Of a stretch of 64,000 nt of DNA, positions 7,885-17,049 are shown in pieces. This DNA is from Deltaproteobacteria bacterium (GTDB lineage Bacteria > Desulfobacterota > GWC2-55-46). The position numbers and the translations under genes are program-made. The notes under the pieces were generated by a model, which ran no database searches, had not been told where the DNA came from, and was given only the letters and a program-made list of their open reading frames with translations. How positions within the stretch are numbered: position 1 is the stretch's first letter; the number at the start of each line of letters is the position of its first letter. The stretch is from the NCBI GenBank assembly GCA_016177845.1, contig JACOUO010000028.1, forward strand, positions 1-64,000, written 5' to 3'.

Positions 7885-10371
7885 TCACATCGGAGGAGGC
7901 TGTTTATTGTATTTATTCAGAATGGCAATGAACTCATTTTCCGGCAGTGGTTTGGAGAAGATATAGCCCTGTATCTTATCACAGCCGTGTTTTACAAGGA
8001 AATCAAGCTGTTCCTGCGTTTCTACGCCTTCGGCGACCACTTCCAAATTCATGCTGTGGGCAAGATTGATTATCGCTTTTACTATAAGCTTGTCATCCAT
8101 GTCAGTAGTCAGGTCGGTAATAAAAGACTTATCTATCTTCAACTCGGTTATGGATAGGTTTTTCAGATATGCCAGTGAAGAATACCCTGTGCCGAAATCA
8201 TCGATTGAGAACTTGACCCCATACCTCTTCAAATCCTTGACGACTCTGGCGGCATCAATAAGATTTGCCATCAGTATACTCTCGGTTAGCTCAAGCGTGA
8301 GATATTCCGGTTTCAGGGCGATCTCACCGAGAATGCGTTCTATCTTTTCGGTAAAAACCGTTTCTGCAAACATCCGCCCCGAAACATTTACAGACATTAC
8401 AAGGTCGTTAAAACCAGCCTCGTGAAGTTTCCTGGTCAACGCGCAAGCCGTAAGCAAACCCCATTCGCCTATCTGGATGATAATGCCGGTTTCTTCGGCG
8501 ATAGGTATGAAACTCGCAGGATAAAGCAGACCTAATTCCTTATCCTGCCAGCGTATGAGAGCTTCTGCACCGGTGATCCTGCCTGTCCTTAAATCAAACT
8601 GCGGCTGATAGTAAAGCAGGAATTCCTCTTTTTCAAGCGCGGTGCGAAGCTTATTGCCGATGGTGTGCATCTCGACAGCCTTCTTCGCCATGGTAGGATT
8701 ATACATCTCATAAGTATCCCCTCCCTTGCTCTTGGCGTGGTACATGGCAATATCCGAGTTCTTCAGAAGCGTTATGCTGTCCGTTCCGTCATAAGGATAT
8801 ACCGAGATGCCGATACTTACGGTTATGAAAACATCTTGCCCCATCAGGGAAATCGGTTTCCTGAAAATATCCATAATCTTTTCTACCACCATCGGGATGT
8901 CCTCTGTCCTTGCGATATCCTGCAAAAGCAGTGAAAACTCATCGCCGCCGACGCGCGCTACCGTATCAGTCTCCCTCAATGACTGTCTTATCAGTAAAGC
9001 GATGGTCTTGATTAACTCGTCACCTGCCGAATGGCCGAGACTGTCATTTACAACCTTGAAGCGGTCCACATCAATGAACAGCACTGCCGCTATGATATCT
9101 TTATGCCTGCCCCCTCTTGCGATTATCTGATTAAGACGGTCAGTGAACAGGAGCCTGTTAGGAAGTCCTGTGAGATAATCATGATAGATCATCTCCTTCA
9201 TGGCGCTTTCAATCTTCTTGCGCTCGGTTATCTCCTCATTGAGCTCGACATTTTTATTAAGAAGTTCAGTTGTACGCTCCCTTACCCGAATCTCAAGCTC
9301 GTCATTAGCTTTAACGAGGTTCTCCTGCGCTATTGCCCGCTCCATGTCTACGGTTTCGAGAGAGGAGAGCATCTTGTTGACCTCCACCGCAAGGTCAGTT
9401 ACCTCATCTTTTCCTAAAGCAGCAACCCTTTCCGAAAGATTCCCTGTCTTGCCTATCTCCCTCATGTGCCTGCTTAGATTGGAGAATCTTGACAATACAT
9501 TTTGCTTAAGGAGCAGGAGTATGGCCAGAGCGGAGGTCAAGGCAGCAATCAGCAGATACATGACAAAATAGAAAAGGCTGACCTTGCCCTGTTTGTAAAT
9601 TCCCCTTGGCAGTTCTACCCTGAAGATAAACGCAGGCTTACTGTATAGATCGTTTACCACTCCGTACCCTGCCACAATGTCCTCTGACACCGTGCGTATC
9701 AATATATGGTTCGAAAACTCAGCTTCAGCCCCTTTTTTAAGACCTTTGAAAACAGAGTCATCATAAGGGAGCACGCTCAAGTGTATGTGAGTTGTATCGG
9801 CAAGAGCCTTGACTTCCTTATCGTCCAGATATCTTCCCATTATGAGAGTGCCGCGAGCAGGTCCTTTCCCTTCGCTGGTCATAATCGGGCGCGCGCTTAG
9901 CATCAGGAATCTTCCATTAAAGACAATAATGCCTTCCTGGTTTTTATTCAGGATAGTTTCGGAGCATATAATCGGAATAATATCTTTAGGAAGGGGGACT
10001 TCTTTTATTTTATCGTGCTCAAGCGCCTTCTCATATACGACCGAGCCTGCGTCATTTAAAAAGATTATAAGATTAAGCTTTTGCTTGGCTAATGTTTCGA
10101 TATTAAGGTTGGATTTGATGAATTCCCTGTTCCTGTCTTTGATGAAGAAATATGAATCGTCCCAGGATGCCCAGTCAAGATTCAGGGAACTTAAACTGTC
10201 AATCTCTTCATTAAGCGCGCTGATGGCGCGCTCGACATTGCGGGTTGCGTTCTCCTGCTCAAGTAGTTTAAAACTGCCGAGCAAAACGCTTTGAGAAAGG
10301 AAAAGCAGGACGATTATGAGGCATAAAAAAATCGAGGCAATTGTTAAAAGCAGTTTTGTGCCAAGTTTCAT
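7885..10371 (-). CDS. Membrane CHASE4-HAMP-GGDEF-EAL c-di-GMP protein
   Basis: 828 residues. TM1 is at about 8-30. A periplasmic CHASE4-type sensor follows (the LDWASWDDSYFF segment is characteristic), then TM2 near 265-287, HAMP (about 290-345), a coiled coil, GGDEF (about 395-555) and EAL (about 575-820). The GGDEF site reads ARVGGDEF and is preceded five residues upstream by RETD, matching the product-inhibition I-site RxxD. The EAL part keeps EALIRW, the acidic NVSGRMF and ESILM segments and DDFGTGYSS, so both synthesis and hydrolysis of c-di-GMP are chemically possible; which dominates cannot be read from sequence. The start ATG follows a weak upstream site. It is monocistronic by position, ending 31 bp from msrA. 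Confidence 0.94.
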   Translation of the reverse strand: MKLGTKLLLTIASIFLCLIIVLLFLSQSVLLGSFKLLEQENATRNVERAISALNEEIDSLSSLNLDWASWDDSYFFIKDRNREFIKSNLNIETLAKQKLNLIIFLNDAGSVVYEKALEHDKIKEVPLPKDIIPIICSETILNKNQEGIIVFNGRFLMLSARPIMTSEGKGPARGTLIMGRYLDDKEVKALADTTHIHLSVLPYDDSVFKGLKKGAEAEFSNHILIRTVSEDIVAGYGVVNDLYSKPAFIFRVELPRGIYKQGKVSLFYFVMYLLIAALTSALAILLLLKQNVLSRFSNLSRHMREIGKTGNLSERVAALGKDEVTDLAVEVNKMLSSLETVDMERAIAQENLVKANDELEIRVRERTTELLNKNVELNEEITERKKIESAMKEMIYHDYLTGLPNRLLFTDRLNQIIARGGRHKDIIAAVLFIDVDRFKVVNDSLGHSAGDELIKTIALLIRQSLRETDTVARVGGDEFSLLLQDIARTEDIPMVVEKIMDIFRKPISLMGQDVFITVSIGISVYPYDGTDSITLLKNSDIAMYHAKSKGGDTYEMYNPTMAKKAVEMHTIGNKLRTALEKEEFLLYYQPQFDLRTGRITGAEALIRWQDKELGLLYPASFIPIAEETGIIIQIGEWGLLTACALTRKLHEAGFNDLVMSVNVSGRMFAETVFTEKIERILGEIALKPEYLTLELTESILMANLIDAARVVKDLKRYGVKFSIDDFGTGYSSLAYLKNLSITELKIDKSFITDLTTDMDDKLIVKAIINLAHSMNLEVVAEGVETQEQLDFLVKHGCDKIQGYIFSKPLPENEFIAILNKYNKQPPPM

Positions 10372-10539
10372 ACACCTGACCCTTGCTAACTAAAGCTTCT
10401 GATTAACATCTGTCTTTTTATAAAAATCGGACAGCAGCATTAAAATATCGGATGGAGGCGTACTGTGAGGATGAGGTTAGTTTCTGATACAGCATATCAG
10501 ATTTCAAAGTTTTTGACACTAAAAATAGATTTTTAAAAA

Positions 10540-13092
10540 TCAGCTAAGCTGCTCCTTTTTTTTAAGGCCTCTGACAGGCTGGGCGTTTGCCGGGTCATCA
10601 GGCCAGTAGTGTTTCGGGTAACGCCCTTTCATCTCTTTTTTCACCATCGGGTAGCTCGTCTCCCAAAATCTCGCAAGGTCCTCCGTTACCTGAACAGGCC
10701 TGAGCGCGGGAGAAAGAAGATGCAGCACAAGCGCGACTTTCCCATTTGCAATGGTCGGGGTCGCACTCACGCCTAAAACCTCCTGAAGCCTAACGGCAAG
10801 CACGGGGCGGGTGCCCGTATAATCTATCTGGATGCGTGAGCCGGTTGGAACCGTTATATGCACAGGCGCCAATCTTTCAAGGGTCTGCTGCTGCTCCCAT
10901 GTAAGCAGGCCCATGAGTATAGCCTTCAGATCAAGCCTTTTAAGATGTTCAAGGCGGGTCATTCCGTCAAGCCACGGGGCAAGCCATTCTCCGAGATTAT
11001 CGAGGAGCCACTCATCAGACAGGTTTGGAAATTCCATGCCTGTCTGAGAGCCTATTCTGTTTAAAAAGTTTATCCTTGCCCTCAGGTTCTCGGCGGCCCT
11101 GTCCCACGGCAATACTCCAAGTCCGTTTCTTTTTATTGCGGACAAAACCGCTTCCAGCAGTTTTTCTCTGGACGGGTTTTGAAGCCGGGTTTCAGATAAA
11201 ACAATATTCCAGAGCTTTCGCTGCCTTTTTGCGGAAACGCCGTTCTGTTCCTGATCCCATACAACTGATTCCGACTCGATGAGATTATCCGCGAAATACC
11301 CTTCCAGTTCCGATTGGGCAATGGGCGCGGCAAGAAAGATTCGCGCCTCTTTTTCGGCACCATCAAGGTTTGCAGCAACAATATACTCTTCGGAAGAAAG
11401 GGGCTCGGTCTTAGTGAAATACGCCCCTCTGCCATTTGCGAGCAGGAACCTGCCAAGCACATCTTCCCGCTTTTTGCCTATCCTGTCAGGATACGCAAAC
11501 GCAAGCAGCAGCCCTGTTTTATCAGTATCAATAACAGAGTCCTTAATGGCAAGCTGCTTTTTAACCTGCATTGAAGCGGCTTTTATGCGTTCACATAACG
11601 CCCTGTCAACATCAGGAGATGAGTATTTATTGTGATGCCCTGAAAGCACATCCAGCCTGAGCCTTAAATCAGAGTCCCTGCCTTCACTATTGGATTTGAA
11701 AATATCCCGCTCAGTCAGGAGCGCAGAGAGAAGGCAGGCAAGACTGCCAAGCCCCAGTTCTTTCCCTCTGATAACCATATGCCCAAGGCGCGGATGGAGG
11801 GGAAGCCTTGCCAGTTCCCTTCCATGCTCTGTCGCATTCCCTTCTGAATCAATGGCCCCAAGATACAACAGGGTCTCTCTTGCGTGAGACATCCCGCCTT
11901 CAGGAGGCAGGTCAAGCCATCTGAGGTCTTTAGCCTGTTTCACGCCCCAGAGCGCAAGCTCCAGAGCTAAAGGAGTCAAGTCCGCTTCCATTATTTCAGG
12001 GGAATTCTTATCTCTTAACGCCCTGGTCTCCGGTTCAGCCCATAGGCGAATGCACACCCCGGGCTCAAGCCTTCCGCCCCTGCCGCATCTCTGCTCCGCG
12101 GATGCCTTGGTTACCTTCATAGTCTCAAGCCTGCTCATGCCGGTAGATGGCGAAAAACGGGGAGAGCGCATCAGACCTGTGTCAATGACAACCCTTACGC
12201 CGTCAATTGTAAGGCTTGTCTCAGCAATGGATGTGGCGAGGACGACCTTTCTCCTGCCTGCGGAAGATGGCCTTATTGCCATATCCTGCGTTTCCCTCGG
12301 AAGCTCGCCATAGAGCGGGACTATATCAACATTTTCACGAAGATTTTTTTCTTCCTGAAGTTTTGCTTCGGTGCGCTTTATTTCTCCGCTGCCCGGCAGA
12401 AATACAAGGATACTGCCCGCCTCGCTATTGAGCGAGGCTGATATTGTCTTTACAACCCCTGAGATGAACGCCGGCCCTGTCGGGCCTTCCATGTACCGGG
12501 GCCTCATAACCTCAGGCTGATATCTCACCTCAACAGGAAATGCTCTGCCTGAGCTTTTAATTATCGGGGCTTGCCCCAAAAGCTCAGATACTTTCACGCC
12601 TTCGAGAGTGGCAGACATAACCAGTATCCTTAAATCTTCCCTGAAGACACTCTGCGCCTCAAGAGAAAGGGCAAGCCCGAGGTCAGCGTGGACGCTTCTT
12701 TCATGGAACTCATCGAAGATGATGATGCCAATGCCCTCAAGCGAAGGGTCGCTTTGCAGGAATCTCGTCAGTATGCCTTCGGTAACTACCTCTATCCTGG
12801 TATCGGGTCCTATCCTGCTGTCAAGACGGGTCCTGTAGCCTACAGTCTTTCCGACTTCCTCTCCAAGCAGATCAGCCATCCTTGACGCTGCGGCCCTTGC
12901 CGCAAGCCTCCTCGGTTCCAGCATGATTATGCGTTTGCCTTTAAGCCAGTCTTCTCCAAGCAACGCAAGCGGAACGATTGTGGTCTTTCCCGCGCCTGCC
13001 GGAGCTTCAAGAACTGCATTACGCCCTGACGATAACGCTCTTAATATTTCAGGGATGACTTCTTCGATTGGGAGGTCTGTGTTATACAGCAT
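10540..13092 (-). CDS. hrpB: ATP-dependent RNA helicase HrpB (DEAH/DExH family)
   Basis: 850 residues, close to the usual HrpB length. Walker A is APAGAGKTT at 30-38, the DExH box is DEFH at 127-130, motif III is MSATLEG near 160, and motif VI reads QRCGRGGR. The C-terminal HrpB-specific region ends in the typical GRYPKHYWPDDP segment. It belongs to the family of bacterial DEAH-like RNA helicases; its physiological role is poorly known in most species. It is separated from the chemotaxis genes by 90 bp and from the GGDEF-EAL gene by 168 bp on the same strand. No frameshift or missing motif was seen. Confidence 0.95.
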   Translation of the reverse strand: MLYNTDLPIEEVIPEILRALSSGRNAVLEAPAGAGKTTIVPLALLGEDWLKGKRIIMLEPRRLAARAAASRMADLLGEEVGKTVGYRTRLDSRIGPDTRIEVVTEGILTRFLQSDPSLEGIGIIIFDEFHERSVHADLGLALSLEAQSVFREDLRILVMSATLEGVKVSELLGQAPIIKSSGRAFPVEVRYQPEVMRPRYMEGPTGPAFISGVVKTISASLNSEAGSILVFLPGSGEIKRTEAKLQEEKNLRENVDIVPLYGELPRETQDMAIRPSSAGRRKVVLATSIAETSLTIDGVRVVIDTGLMRSPRFSPSTGMSRLETMKVTKASAEQRCGRGGRLEPGVCIRLWAEPETRALRDKNSPEIMEADLTPLALELALWGVKQAKDLRWLDLPPEGGMSHARETLLYLGAIDSEGNATEHGRELARLPLHPRLGHMVIRGKELGLGSLACLLSALLTERDIFKSNSEGRDSDLRLRLDVLSGHHNKYSSPDVDRALCERIKAASMQVKKQLAIKDSVIDTDKTGLLLAFAYPDRIGKKREDVLGRFLLANGRGAYFTKTEPLSSEEYIVAANLDGAEKEARIFLAAPIAQSELEGYFADNLIESESVVWDQEQNGVSAKRQRKLWNIVLSETRLQNPSREKLLEAVLSAIKRNGLGVLPWDRAAENLRARINFLNRIGSQTGMEFPNLSDEWLLDNLGEWLAPWLDGMTRLEHLKRLDLKAILMGLLTWEQQQTLERLAPVHITVPTGSRIQIDYTGTRPVLAVRLQEVLGVSATPTIANGKVALVLHLLSPALRPVQVTEDLARFWETSYPMVKKEMKGRYPKHYWPDDPANAQPVRGLKKKEQLS

Positions 13093-13182
13093 CTGATAAG
13101 CATAACAAATTCAGAAAGGGAATTGAAGTTCAGGTTGCGGAAAGGGGATTTTTATTAGAGGCAGAACAAAGCGGTTAATCAA

Positions 13183-14271
13183 TTAACCATGCGCTGCGTG
13201 GGCATGGAATGGCAAAGCGCATTTATCAAGCACCTTGGAAGCAATCTTATTTAACGGAACTACAATATCGGCTGCGCCCAGTTTTATGGCTTCTTTCGGC
13301 ATGCCGAATACAATACAGCTCTCTTCGTCCTGAGCTATATTGTAAGAGCCTGCCTCTTTCATCTCAAGCATTCCCTTTGCCCCGTCATCTCCCATGCCTG
13401 TCATTATTACGCCGACTGCATTCATACCGGCATATTTTGCCACTGAGCGAAAAAGCAGGTCAACTGAGGGCCTGTGTCTGGATATCAGCGGGCCATCTTT
13501 TACCTCAACATAGTACCTCGCCCCACTCCTGTTAAGGAGCATGTGCCTGTTGCCCGGAGCTATGAGTGCCCTGCCTCTGATGACAGAGTCATGGTCATGA
13601 GCCTCTTTAACGGTAATTTTACATATGCTGTCAAGATGCTTCGCAAAAGACGCGGTAAACTTCTCAGGCATGTGCTGGACTATTACGATACCCGGAGCAT
13701 CGGGAGGCATTGCCTGAAGGAACGCCCTTATTGCCTCTGTGCCGCCTGTTGACGCGCCGACAGCTATTACCTTATCAGTTGTCTGAAGCATTGCCTGTGA
13801 GAAGGTCTGCTCCGCATGTACCAGTCTTATCAAGTGATTATTAAGTTCAGTACCCGCTTTTTTCAGCTTTGCCACTGCGGCGGCCTTAATTGCGTCACAG
13901 ACAATGACATGAGCCTCTTCAAGGAACTGCTTTGTGCCTTGCTGAGGTTTTTGTATTATCTCCACCGCACCGTATTCAAGAGCTTTAAGGGCAGTAGCAG
14001 AACCGGATTCGGTGAGGCTTGAGATAATAACCGCAGGTATCGGGTGCTGGCTCATCATCTTATGCAGAAAAGTTATCCCGTCCATTCTCGGCATTTCCAC
14101 ATCAAGGGTTATCACATCGGGAATTTCCTCTCTGATTCGATCAGCAGCGATGAAAGGGTCTGAAGCAGTCCCAATGACTTCAAGATGCGGGTCAGCTGAA
14201 ATTATAGCTGCAAGCGTCCTGCGTATGACTGCCGAATCATCTACTATTAAGACTTTTAGCTTTTTTTGCAT
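13183..14271 (-). CDS. cheB: Chemotaxis protein-glutamate methylesterase CheB
   Basis: 362 residues. The N-terminal receiver has [12 protein letters not shown] and the phosphoacceptor Asp57 in [13 protein letters not shown]. The C-terminal methylesterase domain carries the catalytic triad in [12 protein letters not shown] (Ser), VQHMPEKFT (His) and [11 protein letters not shown] (Asp). It demethylates or deamidates receptor glutamates/glutamines when phosphorylated by CheA, giving adaptation together with CheR encoded four genes upstream. It is the last gene of the chemosensory cluster, with a 3-base gap to cheD, so translation of the two is probably coupled. Confidence 0.97.
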   Translation of the reverse strand: MQKKLKVLIVDDSAVIRRTLAAIISADPHLEVIGTASDPFIAADRIREEIPDVITLDVEMPRMDGITFLHKMMSQHPIPAVIISSLTESGSATALKALEYGAVEIIQKPQQGTKQFLEEAHVIVCDAIKAAAVAKLKKAGTELNNHLIRLVHAEQTFSQAMLQTTDKVIAVGASTGGTEAIRAFLQAMPPDAPGIVIVQHMPEKFTASFAKHLDSICKITVKEAHDHDSVIRGRALIAPGNRHMLLNRSGARYYVEVKDGPLISRHRPSVDLLFRSVAKYAGMNAVGVIMTGMGDDGAKGMLEMKEAGSYNIAQDEESCIVFGMPKEAIKLGAADIVVPLNKIASKVLDKCALPFHAHAAHG

Positions 14272-14274
14272 GGA

Positions 14275-14700
14275 TTACCTGCTTATCTTTTTTACAAATA
14301 CTTCCCCGGACTCGACCATGAACATTATCTTACGCCCGAACTGACCGCCTGTATCGCTGCTGAGCACAGGTATCTTTTCATCTGATAATATGTGACTGGC
14401 AAGTGCGATATTCCTCTCGCCTACATTGAGAAACCCGCTTGCGCTCTCAAGCATCCCTGCCCCGCCAAAGACCTTGGCTATGAGATTCTCTTTTTTGCAT
14501 CCGAAGCCAATCATCCTCTCAATGAGCAAGGGGATTGCAATGTTGCCGTATTTAGGCGTCTGCAGGCCTTCACCGTTCCAGAAGGGCAGGAGATAATGGT
14601 TCATTCCGCCGATTTTCAGGGTGTAGTCCCAAAGGCATACTGAGATGCAGGAGCCAAGCACTGTTGTAATACTATTCTCCCCTGACTTTACAATCAGCAT
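14275..14700 (-). CDS. cheD: Chemoreceptor glutamine deamidase CheD (true start probably upstream)
   Basis: 141 residues from the first ATG. The catalytic Cys lies in VLGSCISVCLWD and the catalytic His in GGMNHYLLP, followed by the family stretch YGNIAIPLLIERM. CheD deamidates receptor glutamines and in many bacteria also modulates CheC-type phosphatases. The ATG at 14700 seems too late: the codons just before it encode KIESLFLHPG, and the LxPG segment is normally part of CheD. Upstream to the previous stop no ATG, GTG or TTG is in frame; an ATT near 14745 sits 8 bases after GAGAGG. So either an unusual start codon is used or the protein is shortened. Confidence 0.93.
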   Translation of the reverse strand: MLIVKSGENSITTVLGSCISVCLWDYTLKIGGMNHYLLPFWNGEGLQTPKYGNIAIPLLIERMIGFGCKKENLIAKVFGGAGMLESASGFLNVGERNIALASHILSDEKIPVLSSDTGGQFGRKIMFMVESGEVFVKKISR

Positions 14701-14753
14701 TCCCGGATGCAGAAAGAGACTTTCAATTTTTTGGGCTGTTGGCTGTAAAATGG

Positions 14754-15656
14754 TCAGAACCTCTCGCTTAAATGTGTATTATCAAAAAAGAAATCAGCTC
14801 CATCCATTGAGAGCGTCTCAATCCCTGCATCAGTCTGTGATTCAGGGATTGTTACGGTAAAGCTTGTTCCCTTGCCTACTACGCTGGAAACAGAAATGAA
14901 ACCCCCTAAGAAATCAAGGAATTCCTTGGTGATGCTTAGCCCAAGGCCATGACCAAGGTGGCTCTTGGAAACCCCTGTGTCAAGCTGCCTGAACCTTTCA
15001 AAAATAACGCCGAAGTGCTCCTCATCTATGCCGACGCCCTGATCAGCAACGGAGAAGTTGAAAAGTCCGTCATTAATCCAGACCTTCACTTCGACAGGTT
15101 TGCCGCTTAAATTATATTCAACGGCATTCGACAAAAGGTTCGCAAGTATCCGCTCAACTTTTTCGGGATCCGTATTGAAAAACTTTTCTTCAGGCTCTTC
15201 AAAATGAATCTTTATTTTAATATCTTTATTTGAGGCTTTATGCCTGAAAGAGTCTGCTGTAGCGCTTACGAGAGATTGCAGGTCCACTTTGGAGACGCTT
15301 AACAAAGCCTCGCCCGATTCAAGCTCCGCTGCCGCGAAGATATTCCTGAGCTGAAAATTGAGGTTGAAAGCTTCCTGAAAAATCGTGCTTACCGCCGACC
15401 TCAGGGTATCGGGCCCGAGTGGCCCGCTTTCCGCCAATACGAGCTCGCACATTGTAAGCACGGATGTAAGCGGATTATTTATTTCGTTCCTTATATTTGA
15501 GAGAAAGTGGCTTTTGACCTGCTCGGATTCAAGAAGCCTGTTATTCAAAAGCTCAAGCTTTTTGGTCATTACTATCAGGTCATGGTATGCCTTTTCCTTT
15601 GCCTGCAGTCTTTTGAAGAGTTCATTTACAAGTTCGTCATCAGAGATGTTTCGCAT
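14754..15656 (-). CDS. Histidine-kinase-like protein lacking the H-box histidine
   Basis: 300 residues, soluble, with no TM. A short N-terminal coiled coil leads into a HisKA-like helix pair and a complete HATPase domain: N-box LLSNAVEYN, G1 DQGVGID, F-box FERFRQ and G2 GHGLGLSI. The H-box that normally reads SHEIRTPL is here RNEINNPL, so the phosphoacceptor His is Asn. The DNA (aggaacgaaata on the coding strand near 15485) supports this reading. It may bind ATP and act as a phosphatase, a trans-kinase or a scaffold rather than autophosphorylate conventionally; this is inference. It sits between cheD and cheR, so it probably serves the chemosensory pathway. Confidence 0.85.
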   Translation of the reverse strand: MRNISDDELVNELFKRLQAKEKAYHDLIVMTKKLELLNNRLLESEQVKSHFLSNIRNEINNPLTSVLTMCELVLAESGPLGPDTLRSAVSTIFQEAFNLNFQLRNIFAAAELESGEALLSVSKVDLQSLVSATADSFRHKASNKDIKIKIHFEEPEEKFFNTDPEKVERILANLLSNAVEYNLSGKPVEVKVWINDGLFNFSVADQGVGIDEEHFGVIFERFRQLDTGVSKSHLGHGLGLSITKEFLDFLGGFISVSSVVGKGTSFTVTIPESQTDAGIETLSMDGADFFFDNTHLSERF

Positions 15657-15688
15657 CAGAGGTTCTCCTTGAAGGTTTAAATTCTGCT

Positions 15689-16531
15689 TTAAATCTTCCT
15701 ATATAATGCCTGCCCCATTTTTATGAAAGGCAGGTCAAACCCGGCAAGCGTTTCCGAGTGTCCGATAAAAAGGAAACTGCCCGGCTTCATGCACCCTGCG
15801 AATTTCCTGAAAAGTTTTTCCTGAGTATATTTGTCAAAGTAGATGATCACATTTCTGCAGAAAACAATGTCCATCGCTTCCGGTTGCCTGAACACTTCAT
15901 CCATGAAGTTGAGCCTCTTGAATTCTACCTTTGACATCAGCTCAGGTGATATTTTGACCAGTGGCCTTTCCTTATCCTTATTCCTTAGAAGGTACTTTCT
16001 CCTCAGGCTAAGGGGTATAGGGGCGACCCTGTCCTCGCCATAAATGCCTCTGGAAGCGCACTCAAGGACCCTTGTCGAGATGTCGGTGCCAAGGATGGAG
16101 TAATCCAAACCCGGCTCCGGGTGCGCTTGCGCGAACTCGTTTAACACAATCGCTATGGTGTAAGGCTCTTCACCTGTTGAACATCCCGCGCTCCAGACCC
16201 TGAGCTGCTCCCTTGTGCCTGCTCCATGCCTGACAAGCTCAGGAAGGACACTCTGGTATAAAACTTCGAAATGATGAGACTCCCTGAAAAAGTCAGTCTT
16301 GTTCGTAGTCACCAGATCGATCATATGCACCAGTTCGTTATCAATCCCTCCCGGGCTAAACAGGTAGTCGCAATAATATCCGAAGGATTTGAGCCCAAGA
16401 AGCCTGAGCCTTTTCTGAAGCCTGGATTCAAGCAGGGTCTTCTTTGCCGGCGGCATCTTGATGCCGAGCTCGGCTTGAATGAAATCCCTGAACTTTCCGA
16501 ATTCATTATCAGTCATTTTTATGGCGTTCAT
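15689..16531 (-). CDS. cheR: Chemotaxis protein methyltransferase CheR
   Basis: 280 residues with the all-helical CheR N-domain (including LLESRLQKRLRLLG and TTNKTDFFRE) and a SAM-binding domain marked by VWSAGCSTGEEPYTIAI and, later, DIVFCRNVIIYFD. It methylates glutamates of the MCPs from S-adenosylmethionine. No TPR extension is present. It begins 11 bp after cheW and ends 32 bp before the degenerate kinase gene. Confidence 0.97.
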   Translation of the reverse strand: MNAIKMTDNEFGKFRDFIQAELGIKMPPAKKTLLESRLQKRLRLLGLKSFGYYCDYLFSPGGIDNELVHMIDLVTTNKTDFFRESHHFEVLYQSVLPELVRHGAGTREQLRVWSAGCSTGEEPYTIAIVLNEFAQAHPEPGLDYSILGTDISTRVLECASRGIYGEDRVAPIPLSLRRKYLLRNKDKERPLVKISPELMSKVEFKRLNFMDEVFRQPEAMDIVFCRNVIIYFDKYTQEKLFRKFAGCMKPGSFLFIGHSETLAGFDLPFIKMGQALYRKI

Positions 16532-16542
16532 TTAAAATCCCT

Positions 16543-17037
16543 TTAGCAGGCTTCTTCCCTGAGGCCGTGGGCTATCGCAAGCTCGTCGCTTGAAAAAATC
16601 TTATCTATTTCAAGAATGATGATGAAGTTATCATCGCGCTTTCCCATGCCTCTTATAAATTCCGTATTAAGCCTTGTGCCGATCCTTGGCGGCGGCTCTA
16701 TCTGTCCGGGCTCCAGCTCTATGACCTCCTGTACGGAATCGGCAAGAGCCCCGAGGATAATCTTTTCACCGTCAAGATTTATCTCAGCGATGATGATGCA
16801 GGTATTTACAGTCTGTTCAGTCTTTGACATTTCAAACTTAAGCCTCATGTCAACTACGGGCACAACACTTCCCCTGAGGTTAATAACTCCCCTCATGAAG
16901 TCCGGGGTGCGGGGGACTTTAGTGATGCTGGTAAAATCCAGCACTTCTCTGACCTGCGATATATCAACTGCAAACACCTCATCCTCAAGCTTGAAAGTGA
17001 GGTACTGCGTGGTTTCGGTAATAGCCGCTACGCTCAT
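16543..17037 (-). CDS. cheW: Chemotaxis coupling protein CheW
   Basis: 164 residues forming a single CheW domain: the YLTFKLEDEVFAVDISQVREVL start, the VPRTPDFMRGVINLRGSVVPV core and the EVIELEPGQIEPPP segment are typical. It bridges MCPs and CheA in the receptor array. A GGGAGG site lies before the ATG. The gene lies 12 bp downstream of an MCP gene and upstream of cheR. Confidence 0.96.
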   Translation of the reverse strand: MSVAAITETTQYLTFKLEDEVFAVDISQVREVLDFTSITKVPRTPDFMRGVINLRGSVVPVVDMRLKFEMSKTEQTVNTCIIIAEINLDGEKIILGALADSVQEVIELEPGQIEPPPRIGTRLNTEFIRGMGKRDDNFIIILEIDKIFSSDELAIAHGLREEAC

Positions 17038-17049
17038 GGAATCCTCCCT

